DNA from: Gammaproteobacteria bacterium
GTDB lineage: Bacteria; Pseudomonadota; Gammaproteobacteria; JAKEHO01
DNA length: 36,200 nucleotides
Direction of reading: 5' to 3'
Assembly: GCA_027296625.1 (NCBI GenBank)
Contig: JAPUIX010000068.1
Coordinates: 1 to 36,200, forward strand
The first letter of the stretch is position 1; each line of letters opens with the position of its first letter. The notes beneath the pieces are model-generated. The model did not search any database. It saw nothing but the letters and a program-made list of their open reading frames with translations, and was not told the origin of the DNA. This document shows, one piece after another, positions 17,584-25,537 of this stretch. The position numbers and the translations under genes are program-made.

Positions 17584-18393
17584 ATGAGCCTTAAACTATC
17601 ATTACATACTGTTCCCGAAGTACCGCTAGAAGCTGAGTCCATCACACCCGACCGGCTCGCTGACCTAAGCGAGGCGGACATCGCAGCACTACCCGTTCAC
17701 CATGGAAATCAACAATCTTCCATTGGAGATTTCTTCTCCGTCTCAGGAAACGGTAATAGCGAAATACAAATTGAAGGCGACTTAACCCGCGTCAAGCTTA
17801 TTGGAGTTGGCATGACATATGGGCGCATCATAATTGAGGGTAATGTCGGCTTACATGTAGGTGCCGCCATGTCAGGTGGCGAAATAATTGTTAAAGGCGA
17901 CGCTGGGGATTGGGTCGGTCCTGAAATGTCAGGCGGTCGAATTGTTGTAAAGGGCAATGCCGGCCATCTCGTTGGAAGTGTATACCGTGGCGGGCGCATC
18001 GGCATGCGGGGTGGTGAAATTATCATCCACGGTAACGCGGGCAATGAAGTAGGTAATGGAATGCGTAGCGGCCTAATCGCAATCGGTGGCGATTGCGGCG
18101 ACTTCACCGGTGTTAACATGCTAGCAGGGACAATTATTGTCGTCGGGAAACTTGGATGGCGGTGCGGTGCCGGCATGAAGCGCGGCGCGATCGTCTCAAT
18201 GCACGATGCCGAGCTGCTCCCCACTTTTAGTTATGCGTGCACGTACCAGCCGGCTTTTTTGCGCCTTTATCTACTCCACTTGAACGAACTCGGCTTGCCG
18301 ATTAGCGACGCCCATATGAATGGTCAATACCGGCGCTTCAGTGGTGATGCCGTAGAACTGAACCGTGGAGAAGCGTTGCTACTTAAATCTTAG
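17584..18393 (+). CDS. fwdC: Formylmethanofuran dehydrogenase subunit C, first copy
   Basis: A 269-residue beta-helix protein. Roughly residues 60-200 are glycine-rich repeats of about 19 residues (G-x2-G-x3-G pattern: IEGDLTRVKLIGVGM, IEGNVGLHVGAAM, VKGDAGDWVGPEM, VKGNAGHLVG, IHGNAGNEVGNGM), as in FwdC and the C-terminal domain of glutamate synthase. The subunit is structural, holding FwdA and FwdB together and, in bacteria, contributing to methylofuran binding. The ATG at 17584 lacks a clear Shine-Dalgarno. It ends the first formyl-methanofuran set; a hairpin follows at 18448. A divergent paralogue is at 24688. Confidence 0.93.
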   Translation: MSLKLSLHTVPEVPLEAESITPDRLADLSEADIAALPVHHGNQQSSIGDFFSVSGNGNSEIQIEGDLTRVKLIGVGMTYGRIIIEGNVGLHVGAAMSGGEIIVKGDAGDWVGPEMSGGRIVVKGNAGHLVGSVYRGGRIGMRGGEIIIHGNAGNEVGNGMRSGLIAIGGDCGDFTGVNMLAGTIIVVGKLGWRCGAGMKRGAIVSMHDAELLPTFSYACTYQPAFLRLYLLHLNELGLPISDAHMNGQYRRFSGDAVELNRGEALLLKS

Positions 18394-18447
18394 GGGAATA
18401 AAGCAACCGAGACAGGAAATGGCACCAAAGCCTTAAGGATGGCTAGA

Positions 18448-18467
18448 ACCGGACTCCACAGTCCGGT
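18448..18467 (+). terminator. Hairpin after fwdC (possible attenuator or terminator)
   Basis: ACCGGACT pairs with AGTCCGGT around a 4-nt loop, 54 bp after the fwdC stop. It is followed by AATTTG rather than a true T tract, so it may only reduce read-through into the ferredoxin gene or protect the 3' end of the fwd message. Confidence 0.4.
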
Positions 18468-18531
18468 AATTTGAGATCTCTGCGTATAGCACAAATACTT
18501 ATTCGAGACGTGCCTGAGTTAGGAGAACTCT

Positions 18532-18837
18532 ATGACGACCATCATAACTGATAACTGTATTGATTGCCGCTTCACGGACTGCGTAGAAGTGTGCCCAGTC
18601 GCCTGTTTTCATGGTGATGACAAGCAGCTCTACATTGATCCAGAAGTGTGCATCGACTGCAGCGCCTGCATTCCGGAATGTCCCGTAGAAGCAATCTACG
18701 AAGACGATGACATTCCTGAGGACAAGTTGCATTGGATTGAGATAAATGCCGAACGGGCACCGCAGCTTCCAGTGGTGGACTCACAAGTAGATCCGTTGCC
18801 CACAGCAGAAGCAAAAAAAGCCGAGCTTGGCTTCTGA
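18532..18837 (+). CDS. fdxA: 7Fe ferredoxin ([3Fe-4S][4Fe-4S], FdxA type)
   Basis: A 101-residue soluble ferredoxin. The cysteine pattern matches Azotobacter ferredoxin I shifted by one residue: C9, C17 and C50 for the [3Fe-4S] cluster, C21, C40, C43 and C46 for the [4Fe-4S] cluster, with C12 at the position of the free cysteine. The C-terminal extension (about residues 60-101) is also typical of FdxA. TTAGGAGAA precedes the ATG, a strong site. It lies between the fwd set and a ferredoxin-NADP reductase, so it is a plausible electron carrier for the formylmethanofuran dehydrogenase. FdxA proteins have other roles in many proteobacteria, so the pairing is inference. Confidence 0.95.
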   Translation: MTTIITDNCIDCRFTDCVEVCPVACFHGDDKQLYIDPEVCIDCSACIPECPVEAIYEDDDIPEDKLHWIEINAERAPQLPVVDSQVDPLPTAEAKKAELGF

Positions 18838-19139
18838 GTAGATTGCTGAGCCTCGCGTTCCACCACAGACGGCGAGGATTCAAGGAACGGTTGCGCCTGG
18901 TATTTACGCCATTGTGGTCAACCGCTCTTTGCTCTCATCAAGGCGCCTCTCGAACAAGGGATTCGGATTGCGTTATTATCTTTAGTCGTACACGTTACTC
19001 ACTTTCAGGGTTCGATATTTGGCTTCGTAGTACAAGCTAAGTCAAGGGAGCGATACGACTAGCTCACTCGACATTCACCAAGCGAGACCATGTAAATTAA
19101 TTCGTTATTAGAAAACAACTGTAGGAGGAATCTAGTCAT
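18838..19139. other. Intergenic region without a supported gene
   Basis: About 302 bp between the ferredoxin and reductase genes. I see no protein-coding signal, tRNA shape or convincing terminator. The last 60 bp are AT-rich and lead into a strong TAGGAGG ribosome binding site for the reductase, so a promoter may lie here, but no clear -35/-10 pair was found. Confidence 0.45.
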
Positions 19140-20516
19140 ATGAGCAAGCTCGGGACAGAGCAAAACCCCTTGAAGGTAGCCGTCGTAGGCAGTGGGCCGA
19201 GCGGCTTTTACGCTACCGAGTCGCTTCTCAAATCTGAGCACAATGTTCTGATTGATATGCTTGAGCGGCTCCCTGCCCCGTATGGGCTTGTGCGAAACGG
19301 CGTTGCTCCAGATCATCCGAAACTTAAGCAAGTAATCTTGGTGTATGAAAAGATTGCCGAAGCTCCCGAGTTTAACTTTTTGGGGAACGTCTTGGTTGGC
19401 CGTGATGTAAGTGTTGAAGAGCTTAAAGATACCCACCATGCGATCATTTTCGCGTGCGGTGCAGAGACAGACCGCACGCTCGGTATACCGGGTGAAGACT
19501 TGCCGGGCAGTCACACCGCAACTGAGTTCGTAGGGTGGTACAACGGGCATCCTGATTATCACGACCGTGTCTTTGATCTGTCTAACGAAGTAGCTGTCAT
19601 CATAGGCCAAGGCAACGTGGCGACCGACGTATGTCGGCTGCTTGCTAAGACTGTCGACGAATTAAAGCACACCGACATCACTGAGCACGCGCTCACGGCG
19701 CTTGCCAACAGCAAAATCCGCGAGATCCACATTATCGGCCGCCGTGGACCCGCCCAGGCCAAGTTCACGCCCGCGGAACTCCGGGAGCTTGGCGATATGG
19801 CCAGTTGCGACGCGATCGTTAGGCCAAGCGACCTGGAACTGAATCCTGAAAGCCTGACTGAACTCGCCGATAAGACTAATCGAATAAACGCAAAGAACAT
19901 CAAGATCTTTCAGGAATATTCAGACCAAGCAGCGCCGACAAAGCACCGTAGATGCTATTTTCACTTCCTGAAAAGTCCTGTCGAACTGGCAGGAAACGGG
20001 CGCCTAGAGCGTGTCGTACTCGAGAAGAACCAGCTCACAGGTGAACCATTCCAACAGGCCGCCCAGGGAACAGGTGAGCGCGAAGAGCTGGCATGTGGCT
20101 TACTTTTCCGCAGTATTGGCTACCACGGTATCCCAATTCCCGGGGCCCCTTTCAATGAGCGACGCGGCGTTTTTCCAAATCGAGATGGGCGGCTCCTTGA
20201 CAGCAATCAGTCCGTGATACCGGCCCTTTATGCCACCGGTTGGATTAAACGGGGTCCCACCGGGATAATCGGGACGAATCGCGCAGACAGTGTTGCAACG
20301 GTAAAGGCGCTGCTGGAGGACCTTGGCAAACTTTCTGACGATACAAAACCTGGCGCCGATGGGCTCTACCCCCTGCTAACCGAACGGGGTATTCGGGTAA
20401 TCAGTTTTGCAAACTGGCGTGAAATCGATGCGGTGGAAGTTGAGCGAGGTAAGCCCAAGGGCAAACCTCGCGAAAAGTTTACAACTGTGAAAGACATGCT
20501 GGAGGTCCTCAACTAG
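19140..20516 (+). CDS. fprA: Ferredoxin-NADP reductase, adrenodoxin-reductase (FprA) type
   Basis: A 458-residue flavoprotein that transfers electrons between ferredoxin and NADP(H) in the cytoplasm. The FAD site GSGPSG is at residues 17-22, the family signature APYGLVRNGVAPDHP at 46-60, the NADP-binding GQGNVATD at 156-163, and a C-terminal ATGWIKRGPTGIIGTN joins FAD and nicotinamide. These features place it with FprA/adrenodoxin reductase rather than the plant-type FNR. TAGGAGG lies about 8 nt before the ATG. Its place directly after a ferredoxin gene, between two formyl-methanofuran gene sets, suggests that it turns ferredoxin reduced by FwdABCD into NADPH, or works in reverse. The family assignment is firm; the pathway link is inference. 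Confidence 0.95.
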   Translation: MSKLGTEQNPLKVAVVGSGPSGFYATESLLKSEHNVLIDMLERLPAPYGLVRNGVAPDHPKLKQVILVYEKIAEAPEFNFLGNVLVGRDVSVEELKDTHHAIIFACGAETDRTLGIPGEDLPGSHTATEFVGWYNGHPDYHDRVFDLSNEVAVIIGQGNVATDVCRLLAKTVDELKHTDITEHALTALANSKIREIHIIGRRGPAQAKFTPAELRELGDMASCDAIVRPSDLELNPESLTELADKTNRINAKNIKIFQEYSDQAAPTKHRRCYFHFLKSPVELAGNGRLERVVLEKNQLTGEPFQQAAQGTGEREELACGLLFRSIGYHGIPIPGAPFNERRGVFPNRDGRLLDSNQSVIPALYATGWIKRGPTGIIGTNRADSVATVKALLEDLGKLSDDTKPGADGLYPLLTERGIRVISFANWREIDAVEVERGKPKGKPREKFTTVKDMLEVLN

Positions 20517-20821
20517 GAATCACCCAGCCGAATGCCCGCTGCCGATTTCTAAGCCAATGCCCACGGCACCCCGGGGCAGCTCCACGGCTCTGTGCGCCAC
20601 CGGTTCCTACTGCCAATCGCTTGGTCCCTGATAATCCTGGCGCTGCGCCCTGTGTCAGCGTTGACAGAACAGCTTAGCTCAAGACACCAACAGCATGTGC
20701 TCTAAAACGGCTGAGTCGTATCAATTTCTAGCATGCATTACGCCATTATCGTATCTAGGGGTTACACTATGCAGGACATCGGACCTAAGCCGTCGGGATC
20801 GCAGAAGAGAAAAGAAAAACT
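20517..20821. other. Intergenic region upstream of second fhc cluster
   Basis: About 305 bp, GC-rich at first, including a CCCCGGGG palindrome near 20570. TTGACA at 20661-20666 is a perfect -35 hexamer but no matching -10 stands 16-18 bp away. TACACT at 20763-20768 is a possible -10 without a good -35. The short open frames here overlap the fhcB start in other frames and look spurious. The promoter of the second cluster probably lies here but is not resolved. Confidence 0.4.
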
Positions 20822-22108
20822 ATGCAAGCGCCAAATTCTCACCGCCTATCAACATCAACGTTTACTAACGTATCCTGCCCGTTTTGCAGTCTACTCTGCG
20901 ACGATCTCATCATAAAAAATAGTGGCGGGCAGTTGCATGTAGAAAGAAATGGCTGCACCAAAGCGATCGCAGGTTTCGAGCGTTCGGTAATCAAAACGTC
21001 CCCTCGCATCCAGGGTAGAGAGGCCTCCCTAAAAGAAGCCGTCGACTGCACCGCGAGGATGCTTCGTGCCGCAAAGCAGCCCCTCTTCAGTGGCCTAGGC
21101 ACGGATGTAGCTGGTATGCGTGCTGTCTTGCCTCTAGCTGAACGCACAGGCGCCATCTTGGACCACATGCACGGTGATGCCGAAACACCTCATGTGCTGG
21201 CCCTGCAAGACGGCGGCTGGATGAGCACAACGCTCACTGAGATCAGAAATCGCGCTGATCTTATTATCTTTGCAGGCACTGATGTCGTTAGCGATTTCCC
21301 ACGCTTTTTCGAACGGATCGTGTGGAACTCGCATGGCCTGTTCGATCTTAAGCCAGAACAACGTGACATTATTTACATAGGACGTCGTTTAAACACAGCA
21401 CCAGGACGGAGTCCTAAAGGCCGCAAGCCGCTCCACATTGAGTGCGATCAGCGTCGATTACTGGAAATCGTATCAGTACTCCGTACGCTACTTAGAGGCG
21501 GTGCCATCCAGGTTCGCAGTGTCGCCGGAGTATCGATCTCGGTACTACAGACCCTTATCGAGCGGATGCAGAAAGCCCGTTATGGCGTCTTGGTATGGGC
21601 GCCAGCTGCACTTGATTTTCCGCACACTGATCTTGCGATACAAGTGTTCTATGAGCTCGTAAAAGATCTCAACAAGACGACCCGCTTCTCTGGCTTCTCT
21701 CTGGGCGGGAATGACGGAGGCATAACAGCAACCAATGTCTGCACGTGGCAAACCGGCTATCCGCTTCGTACCGGCTTCTCACGAGGCTATCCTAAATACG
21801 ATGCATGGCGCTATTCAACGAAATCCTTGCTGGAACATGGCACTATTGACACATTAGTCTGGATTTCATCCCTTAGCACACAGCCTCCCCCAGTGGGATC
21901 GGAAACGCCGACTATTGTGCTTGGCGTGCCCCAGTTCAAGTTTAGTGAAGAACCTGATGTATTTATCCCAGTAGGCACACCTGGTGTGGATCATAACGGG
22001 CAGTTGTTTCGATGCGATAATGTTGTCGCATTGCCGATGCGCACGCTTAGACAGTCTCCGTTGCCTAGCGTCGCCTCCGTAATTACTGCAATTCACGAAC
22101 TTTTATAA
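20822..22108 (+). CDS. fhcB: Formyltransferase/hydrolase complex subunit B (catalytic cysteine lost)
   Basis: A 428-residue FhcB paralogue. It keeps an N-terminal four-cysteine motif (C19, C22, C26, C45; CPFCSLLCDD then NGC), so it could still hold an Fe-S cluster. At the Mo/W ligand position the segment AILDHMHGDAETP replaces SIDTTTSVCHGP: ungapped alignment from the shared ILD/SID places A120 opposite C119 of the first copy and E121 opposite the histidine. No FwdD gene is present. These are marks of the bacterial Fhc complex, in which subunit B has no redox catalysis and formate is released. Blocks shared with the first copy include TEIRNRADLIIFAGTDV and WQTGYPLRTGFSRGYPKYDAW. It starts the tight set fhcBADC. 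Confidence 0.92.
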   Translation: MQAPNSHRLSTSTFTNVSCPFCSLLCDDLIIKNSGGQLHVERNGCTKAIAGFERSVIKTSPRIQGREASLKEAVDCTARMLRAAKQPLFSGLGTDVAGMRAVLPLAERTGAILDHMHGDAETPHVLALQDGGWMSTTLTEIRNRADLIIFAGTDVVSDFPRFFERIVWNSHGLFDLKPEQRDIIYIGRRLNTAPGRSPKGRKPLHIECDQRRLLEIVSVLRTLLRGGAIQVRSVAGVSISVLQTLIERMQKARYGVLVWAPAALDFPHTDLAIQVFYELVKDLNKTTRFSGFSLGGNDGGITATNVCTWQTGYPLRTGFSRGYPKYDAWRYSTKSLLEHGTIDTLVWISSLSTQPPPVGSETPTIVLGVPQFKFSEEPDVFIPVGTPGVDHNGQLFRCDNVVALPMRTLRQSPLPSVASVITAIHELL

Positions 22109-22127
22109 CAGTGCACGCAGCCGCAGA

Positions 22128-23792
22128 ATGCTAATTCGTCTAAACGGTGGAAAAGTCTACGACCCCGCCAATAATATAAACGGCGAGGTCCGTGATATCT
22201 TTATTTTCGATGGAAAGATTATCGGCACGCCGCTGGAAGACACTCGCATCGATAAGACTTATGACATACGGGATCGTATTGTGATGGCGGGCGCTATTGA
22301 CATCCATACACATATAGGTGGTGGCAAAATCAATATCGCACGTATGATGATGCCGGAAGACCACGAAGCTGATCCAGTATCACGCACAAAACTCACCCGT
22401 GCGGGGTGTGGACATGCTGCGCCTTCAACATTGACGACCGGATACCGTTACGCCCTGTTGGGTTATACCGCTTGTTTTGAGCCTGCAATGTTACCTATCA
22501 ACGCACGTCAAGCGCATTTGGAAATGGGCGACACACCAATTGTCGACAAGGGTGCATACGCACTACTTGGAAATGACGATTTCCTGCTCAGATTGCTAGC
22601 AGAAAATAAGGAGCAGCAGTCTATCAATGACTACGTCGCCTGGATTATCGATGTAACGCAATCTATGGCTATAAAAGTCGTTAATCCAGGCGGAATTAGT
22701 GCCTTTAAGTTTAACCAACGAAACTTAGACTTGGATGAACCACATCCCTATTACCGCACTACGCCACGCCAAGTGTTGCAGCGATTGGCACGAGCAACAT
22801 ATGAGCTTGGGGTGCCCCATCCGTTACATGTGCACGGCTGCAATCTTGGCGTCCCAGGAAATGTGAATACGACCCTAAACACAATTAACGGTATGGAAGG
22901 TTTACCTATCCATCTCACGCACATACAGTTTCACAGTTATGATACTGAAGGTGATCGCAAATTCTCATCCGCGGCACCACGCATTGCCGAAGCAGTTAAT
23001 CGTAGTAGTAGCGTTTCTATCGATGTAGGCCAGGTCATGTTTGGCCAAACGGTGACAGCGTCTGGCGATACCATGTCCCAATATAGAAATTATCCCTTAG
23101 CCAGTCCAAAGAAATGGGTATGTATGGATATTGAATGCGAAGCGGGATGTGGGGTGGTGCCGTTTCACTATCGCGAACGAAATTTTGTTAATGCATTACA
23201 ATGGGCAATTGGACTTGAAATCTTTCTGCTTGTCGGTGACCCATGGCGGGTATTTCTAACTACTGATCATCCAAACGGCGCACCTTTCACAACGTATCCG
23301 CACCTGATTCGTCTACTCATGGATCGGAGTTTTCGTCACGATATGCTTTCACATATTCATAAGGATGCCGCTGCAATAAGCCATCTCGGTAGTATCGACC
23401 GTGAGTATTCCCTTTATGAGATCGCTATCATGACCCGCGCCGGGCCAGCTCATAGTCTAGGGCTGAAGGATCGCGGGCATCTCGCTCCTGGCGCTGCCGC
23501 AGACATCACAGTCTATAAGGAAGACGCAAACAAGGAAAAAATGTTTGCTAAACCGGAGTACGTATTTAAAGACGGTGAGCTAGTTGTACACAAGGGTAAA
23601 ATTGTAATGGTCCCGCAAGGTGCAACACATTGTGTTAAACCCGACTACGACAAGGGCATCGAACGTCCACTTAAGCAATATTTTGATCGCTATCATACAG
23701 TCGCGTTCGAGAACTTTAAATTAGATCCTGAGGAGATTCTTGAGATTGGGGGTGGTCACCTTTCCATCCAACCGTGCCACACGGGTGGGTAA
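22128..23792 (+). CDS. fhcA: Formyltransferase/hydrolase complex subunit A, second copy
   Basis: A 554-residue amidohydrolase. Metal-site residues are kept: H60 and H62 (DIHTH), K183 (AIKVVNPGG), HVHGCNLG, HIQFHSYD and TDHPNGAPF. It hydrolyses formyl-methylofuran to formate and methylofuran within the Fhc complex. It differs from the first copy along its whole length, so the pair is not a recent duplication. The ATG at 22128 is 19 bp after the fhcB stop, and fhcD begins 2 bp after its stop. The formate product would be used by the formate dehydrogenase encoded at 25538-30005. Confidence 0.95.
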   Translation: MLIRLNGGKVYDPANNINGEVRDIFIFDGKIIGTPLEDTRIDKTYDIRDRIVMAGAIDIHTHIGGGKINIARMMMPEDHEADPVSRTKLTRAGCGHAAPSTLTTGYRYALLGYTACFEPAMLPINARQAHLEMGDTPIVDKGAYALLGNDDFLLRLLAENKEQQSINDYVAWIIDVTQSMAIKVVNPGGISAFKFNQRNLDLDEPHPYYRTTPRQVLQRLARATYELGVPHPLHVHGCNLGVPGNVNTTLNTINGMEGLPIHLTHIQFHSYDTEGDRKFSSAAPRIAEAVNRSSSVSIDVGQVMFGQTVTASGDTMSQYRNYPLASPKKWVCMDIECEAGCGVVPFHYRERNFVNALQWAIGLEIFLLVGDPWRVFLTTDHPNGAPFTTYPHLIRLLMDRSFRHDMLSHIHKDAAAISHLGSIDREYSLYEIAIMTRAGPAHSLGLKDRGHLAPGAAADITVYKEDANKEKMFAKPEYVFKDGELVVHKGKIVMVPQGATHCVKPDYDKGIERPLKQYFDRYHTVAFENFKLDPEEILEIGGGHLSIQPCHTGG

Positions 23793-23794
23793 GG

Positions 23795-24691
23795 ATGAAG
23801 ATTAACGGTGTAATGATCGATGATGCCTTTGCCGAAGCTTTTCCAATGCAGGCAACAGGCATCATTATCACTGCCATCGATTTGCATTGGGCATATCGTG
23901 CGGCGAATTCCATCATCGGATTTGCTTCGTCTGTCATAGCCTGCGGCTGCGAAGCAGACATCGAGCGTGAGTTAAAGCCAACTGAGACACCGGATGGCCG
24001 ACCTGGACTTTCGGTTTTGATCTTTGCCATGTCGGTCAAGCAACTAAGAGAACAAGTTCAACGGCGCGTGGGGCAATCTGTCATGACAACTGCCACAACT
24101 GCCTGCTTTGCTGGCATTGACAGCGAGGTGACGGTGCCATTAGGCAAGAGCCTACGTTTCTTTGGAGATGGACATCAGATAGCCAAAACAGTAAATGGTA
24201 GACGCTATTGGCGAATACCGGTGATGCATGGCGAGTTTATATGTGAAGAGATGACCGGGGTGGTCCCGGCCATTGGTGGTGGCAACTTTATGGTGCTTGC
24301 AAAGACGGCCCGCCACGCCCTGGCCGCCTGTGAGAAATCAGTCAAGGCAATTCGCAAGGTGCCTAAAGCGGTTACTGCCTTCCCAGGCGGAATCGTTGGT
24401 GCCGGGTCGAAAATGGGTTCGAAGTACAAGTTCTTAACGGCTTCGACCAACGAGGCTTTCTGTCCGACTATCAAGGGTCAAGTGAATAGCCAACTTACGG
24501 AGGACATTGGTTCTGTTCTGGAGATTGTCATTGATGGGCTCGATGAAGAGGCGATCCGCGCGGCGACGCGAGCCGGGGTTCTCGCCGCTTGCTCACTCGG
24601 GCGAAAAAACGGAATTTATCGGATCAGTGCCGGAAACTACGGCGGCAAACTTGGCCCATATCACTTCCACCTAAGAGACATTTTAGCATGA
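23795..24691 (+). CDS. fhcD: Formylmethanofuran:H4MPT formyltransferase, second copy (Fhc subunit D)
   Basis: A 298-residue FhcD with the family start MKINGVMIDDAFAEAFPMQATGIIITA, GFASSVIACGCEADIE, TPDGRPGLSVLIFA, the VGQSVMTTATTACFAG block, LRFFGDGHQ and ISAGNYGGKLGPYHFHL. It transfers the formyl group from formyl-H4MPT to methylofuran. The ATG at 23795 is 2 bp after the fhcA stop, with GGGTAAGG around the junction acting as ribosome binding site; a GTG at 23774 inside fhcA is a less likely start. Its stop overlaps the fhcC start (ATGA). It is clearly diverged from the copy at 16613. Confidence 0.95.
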   Translation: MKINGVMIDDAFAEAFPMQATGIIITAIDLHWAYRAANSIIGFASSVIACGCEADIERELKPTETPDGRPGLSVLIFAMSVKQLREQVQRRVGQSVMTTATTACFAGIDSEVTVPLGKSLRFFGDGHQIAKTVNGRRYWRIPVMHGEFICEEMTGVVPAIGGGNFMVLAKTARHALAACEKSVKAIRKVPKAVTAFPGGIVGAGSKMGSKYKFLTASTNEAFCPTIKGQVNSQLTEDIGSVLEIVIDGLDEEAIRAATRAGVLAACSLGRKNGIYRISAGNYGGKLGPYHFHLRDILA

Positions 24692-25503
24692 ACGCGCTTA
24701 CGTTCACGCTGCTGACGCGGCCTGTTCATAATGTGGACATGTCGCCTCTTATACCCGATCAATTAACTGGTAAGGCCATTTCCAAGATCAAGGCGATGAA
24801 ACTCCATTGCGGTAATCGATCGGTTGCTGTTGACCGCCTTTTCAAGGTGTCAGGGATTGATAGAGAGAATATTTGCTTTCTTAAGAGCAGAGAGCAGGTG
24901 AATTACATCGGGCGCACAATGAGCCGCGGCAACATCAAGATCAAGGGGACAGCGGGCGATTTCCTGGGTCAGAAAATGACTGGAGGCAGAATCGTCGTAT
25001 ACGGAAACGCAGGTAACTGGACAGGCAGTGGAATGACGGGTGGAGAAATCGAAATAAACGGAAATAGTGGTAATTTCCTTGGCGCAGCTCGACCGGGTGA
25101 CCAATACGGTATGTCGAACGGCACCATATGTATTGCTGGCAACGCCGGTGATCGCGTTGGGGATCGAATGCGCCGTGGAATCATTGTGATTCGGGGCGAC
25201 GTAGGTGATTACTGCGGCGCTCGATTACTTGCCGGAACAATTCTTGTATTGGGTAGAGTGGGCCAGTTTACCGGCTATGGCATGAAGCGTGGCACCATCG
25301 TACTCGCACAACGCCCTAAACGTCTTGTAGCAACATTTACCAGTTGCGGGCAGCTGAAGATGGAATTCTTACGACTCTTATTTCGACAACTGGCCAGACG
25401 AGGACGACAATATAAAGTGTTCAAAGAATTCGGCCCCGAGGTGCATCGTTTCGCTGGCGATCTCTCCTGGTGTGGGAAAGGCGAGATACTTATTTTGGAA
25501 TAA
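24688..25503 (+). CDS. fhcC: Formyltransferase/hydrolase complex subunit C, second copy
   Basis: A 271-residue beta-helix subunit with the repeated glycine pattern (IKGTAGDFLGQKM, VYGNAGNWTGSGM, INGNSGNFLG, IAGNAGDRVGDRM, IRGDVGDYCGARL) over about residues 85-215. The ATG at 24688 overlaps the fhcD stop (ATGA), the usual sign of coupled translation; the open frame extends upstream to 24589 but would overlap fhcD by over 100 bp. The role is structural, with methylofuran binding in the bacterial complex. The formate dehydrogenase operon begins 34 bp later on the same strand, so co-transcription is likely. Confidence 0.94.
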   Translation: MNALTFTLLTRPVHNVDMSPLIPDQLTGKAISKIKAMKLHCGNRSVAVDRLFKVSGIDRENICFLKSREQVNYIGRTMSRGNIKIKGTAGDFLGQKMTGGRIVVYGNAGNWTGSGMTGGEIEINGNSGNFLGAARPGDQYGMSNGTICIAGNAGDRVGDRMRRGIIVIRGDVGDYCGARLLAGTILVLGRVGQFTGYGMKRGTIVLAQRPKRLVATFTSCGQLKMEFLRLLFRQLARRGRQYKVFKEFGPEVHRFAGDLSWCGKGEILILE

Positions 25504-25537
25504 TAACATAGGTAATCTATTTAATGCAGATTCTATA

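Noticed and set aside
18838-19139. Possible tRNA or small RNA between ferredoxin and reductase genes
   Set aside because: No cloverleaf or strong stem-loop could be drawn; only a good ribosome binding site at the end is clear.
20661-20666. Perfect TTGACA as promoter of the second fhc cluster
   Set aside because: No acceptable -10 hexamer at 16-18 bp, and it lies about 155 bp from the start codon; kept only as a note.
13097-25503. Two fhc/fwd sets as an assembly artefact or recent tandem duplication
   Set aside because: All paired subunits differ along their length, gene spacing differs, and only the first set has fwdD and the catalytic cysteine.
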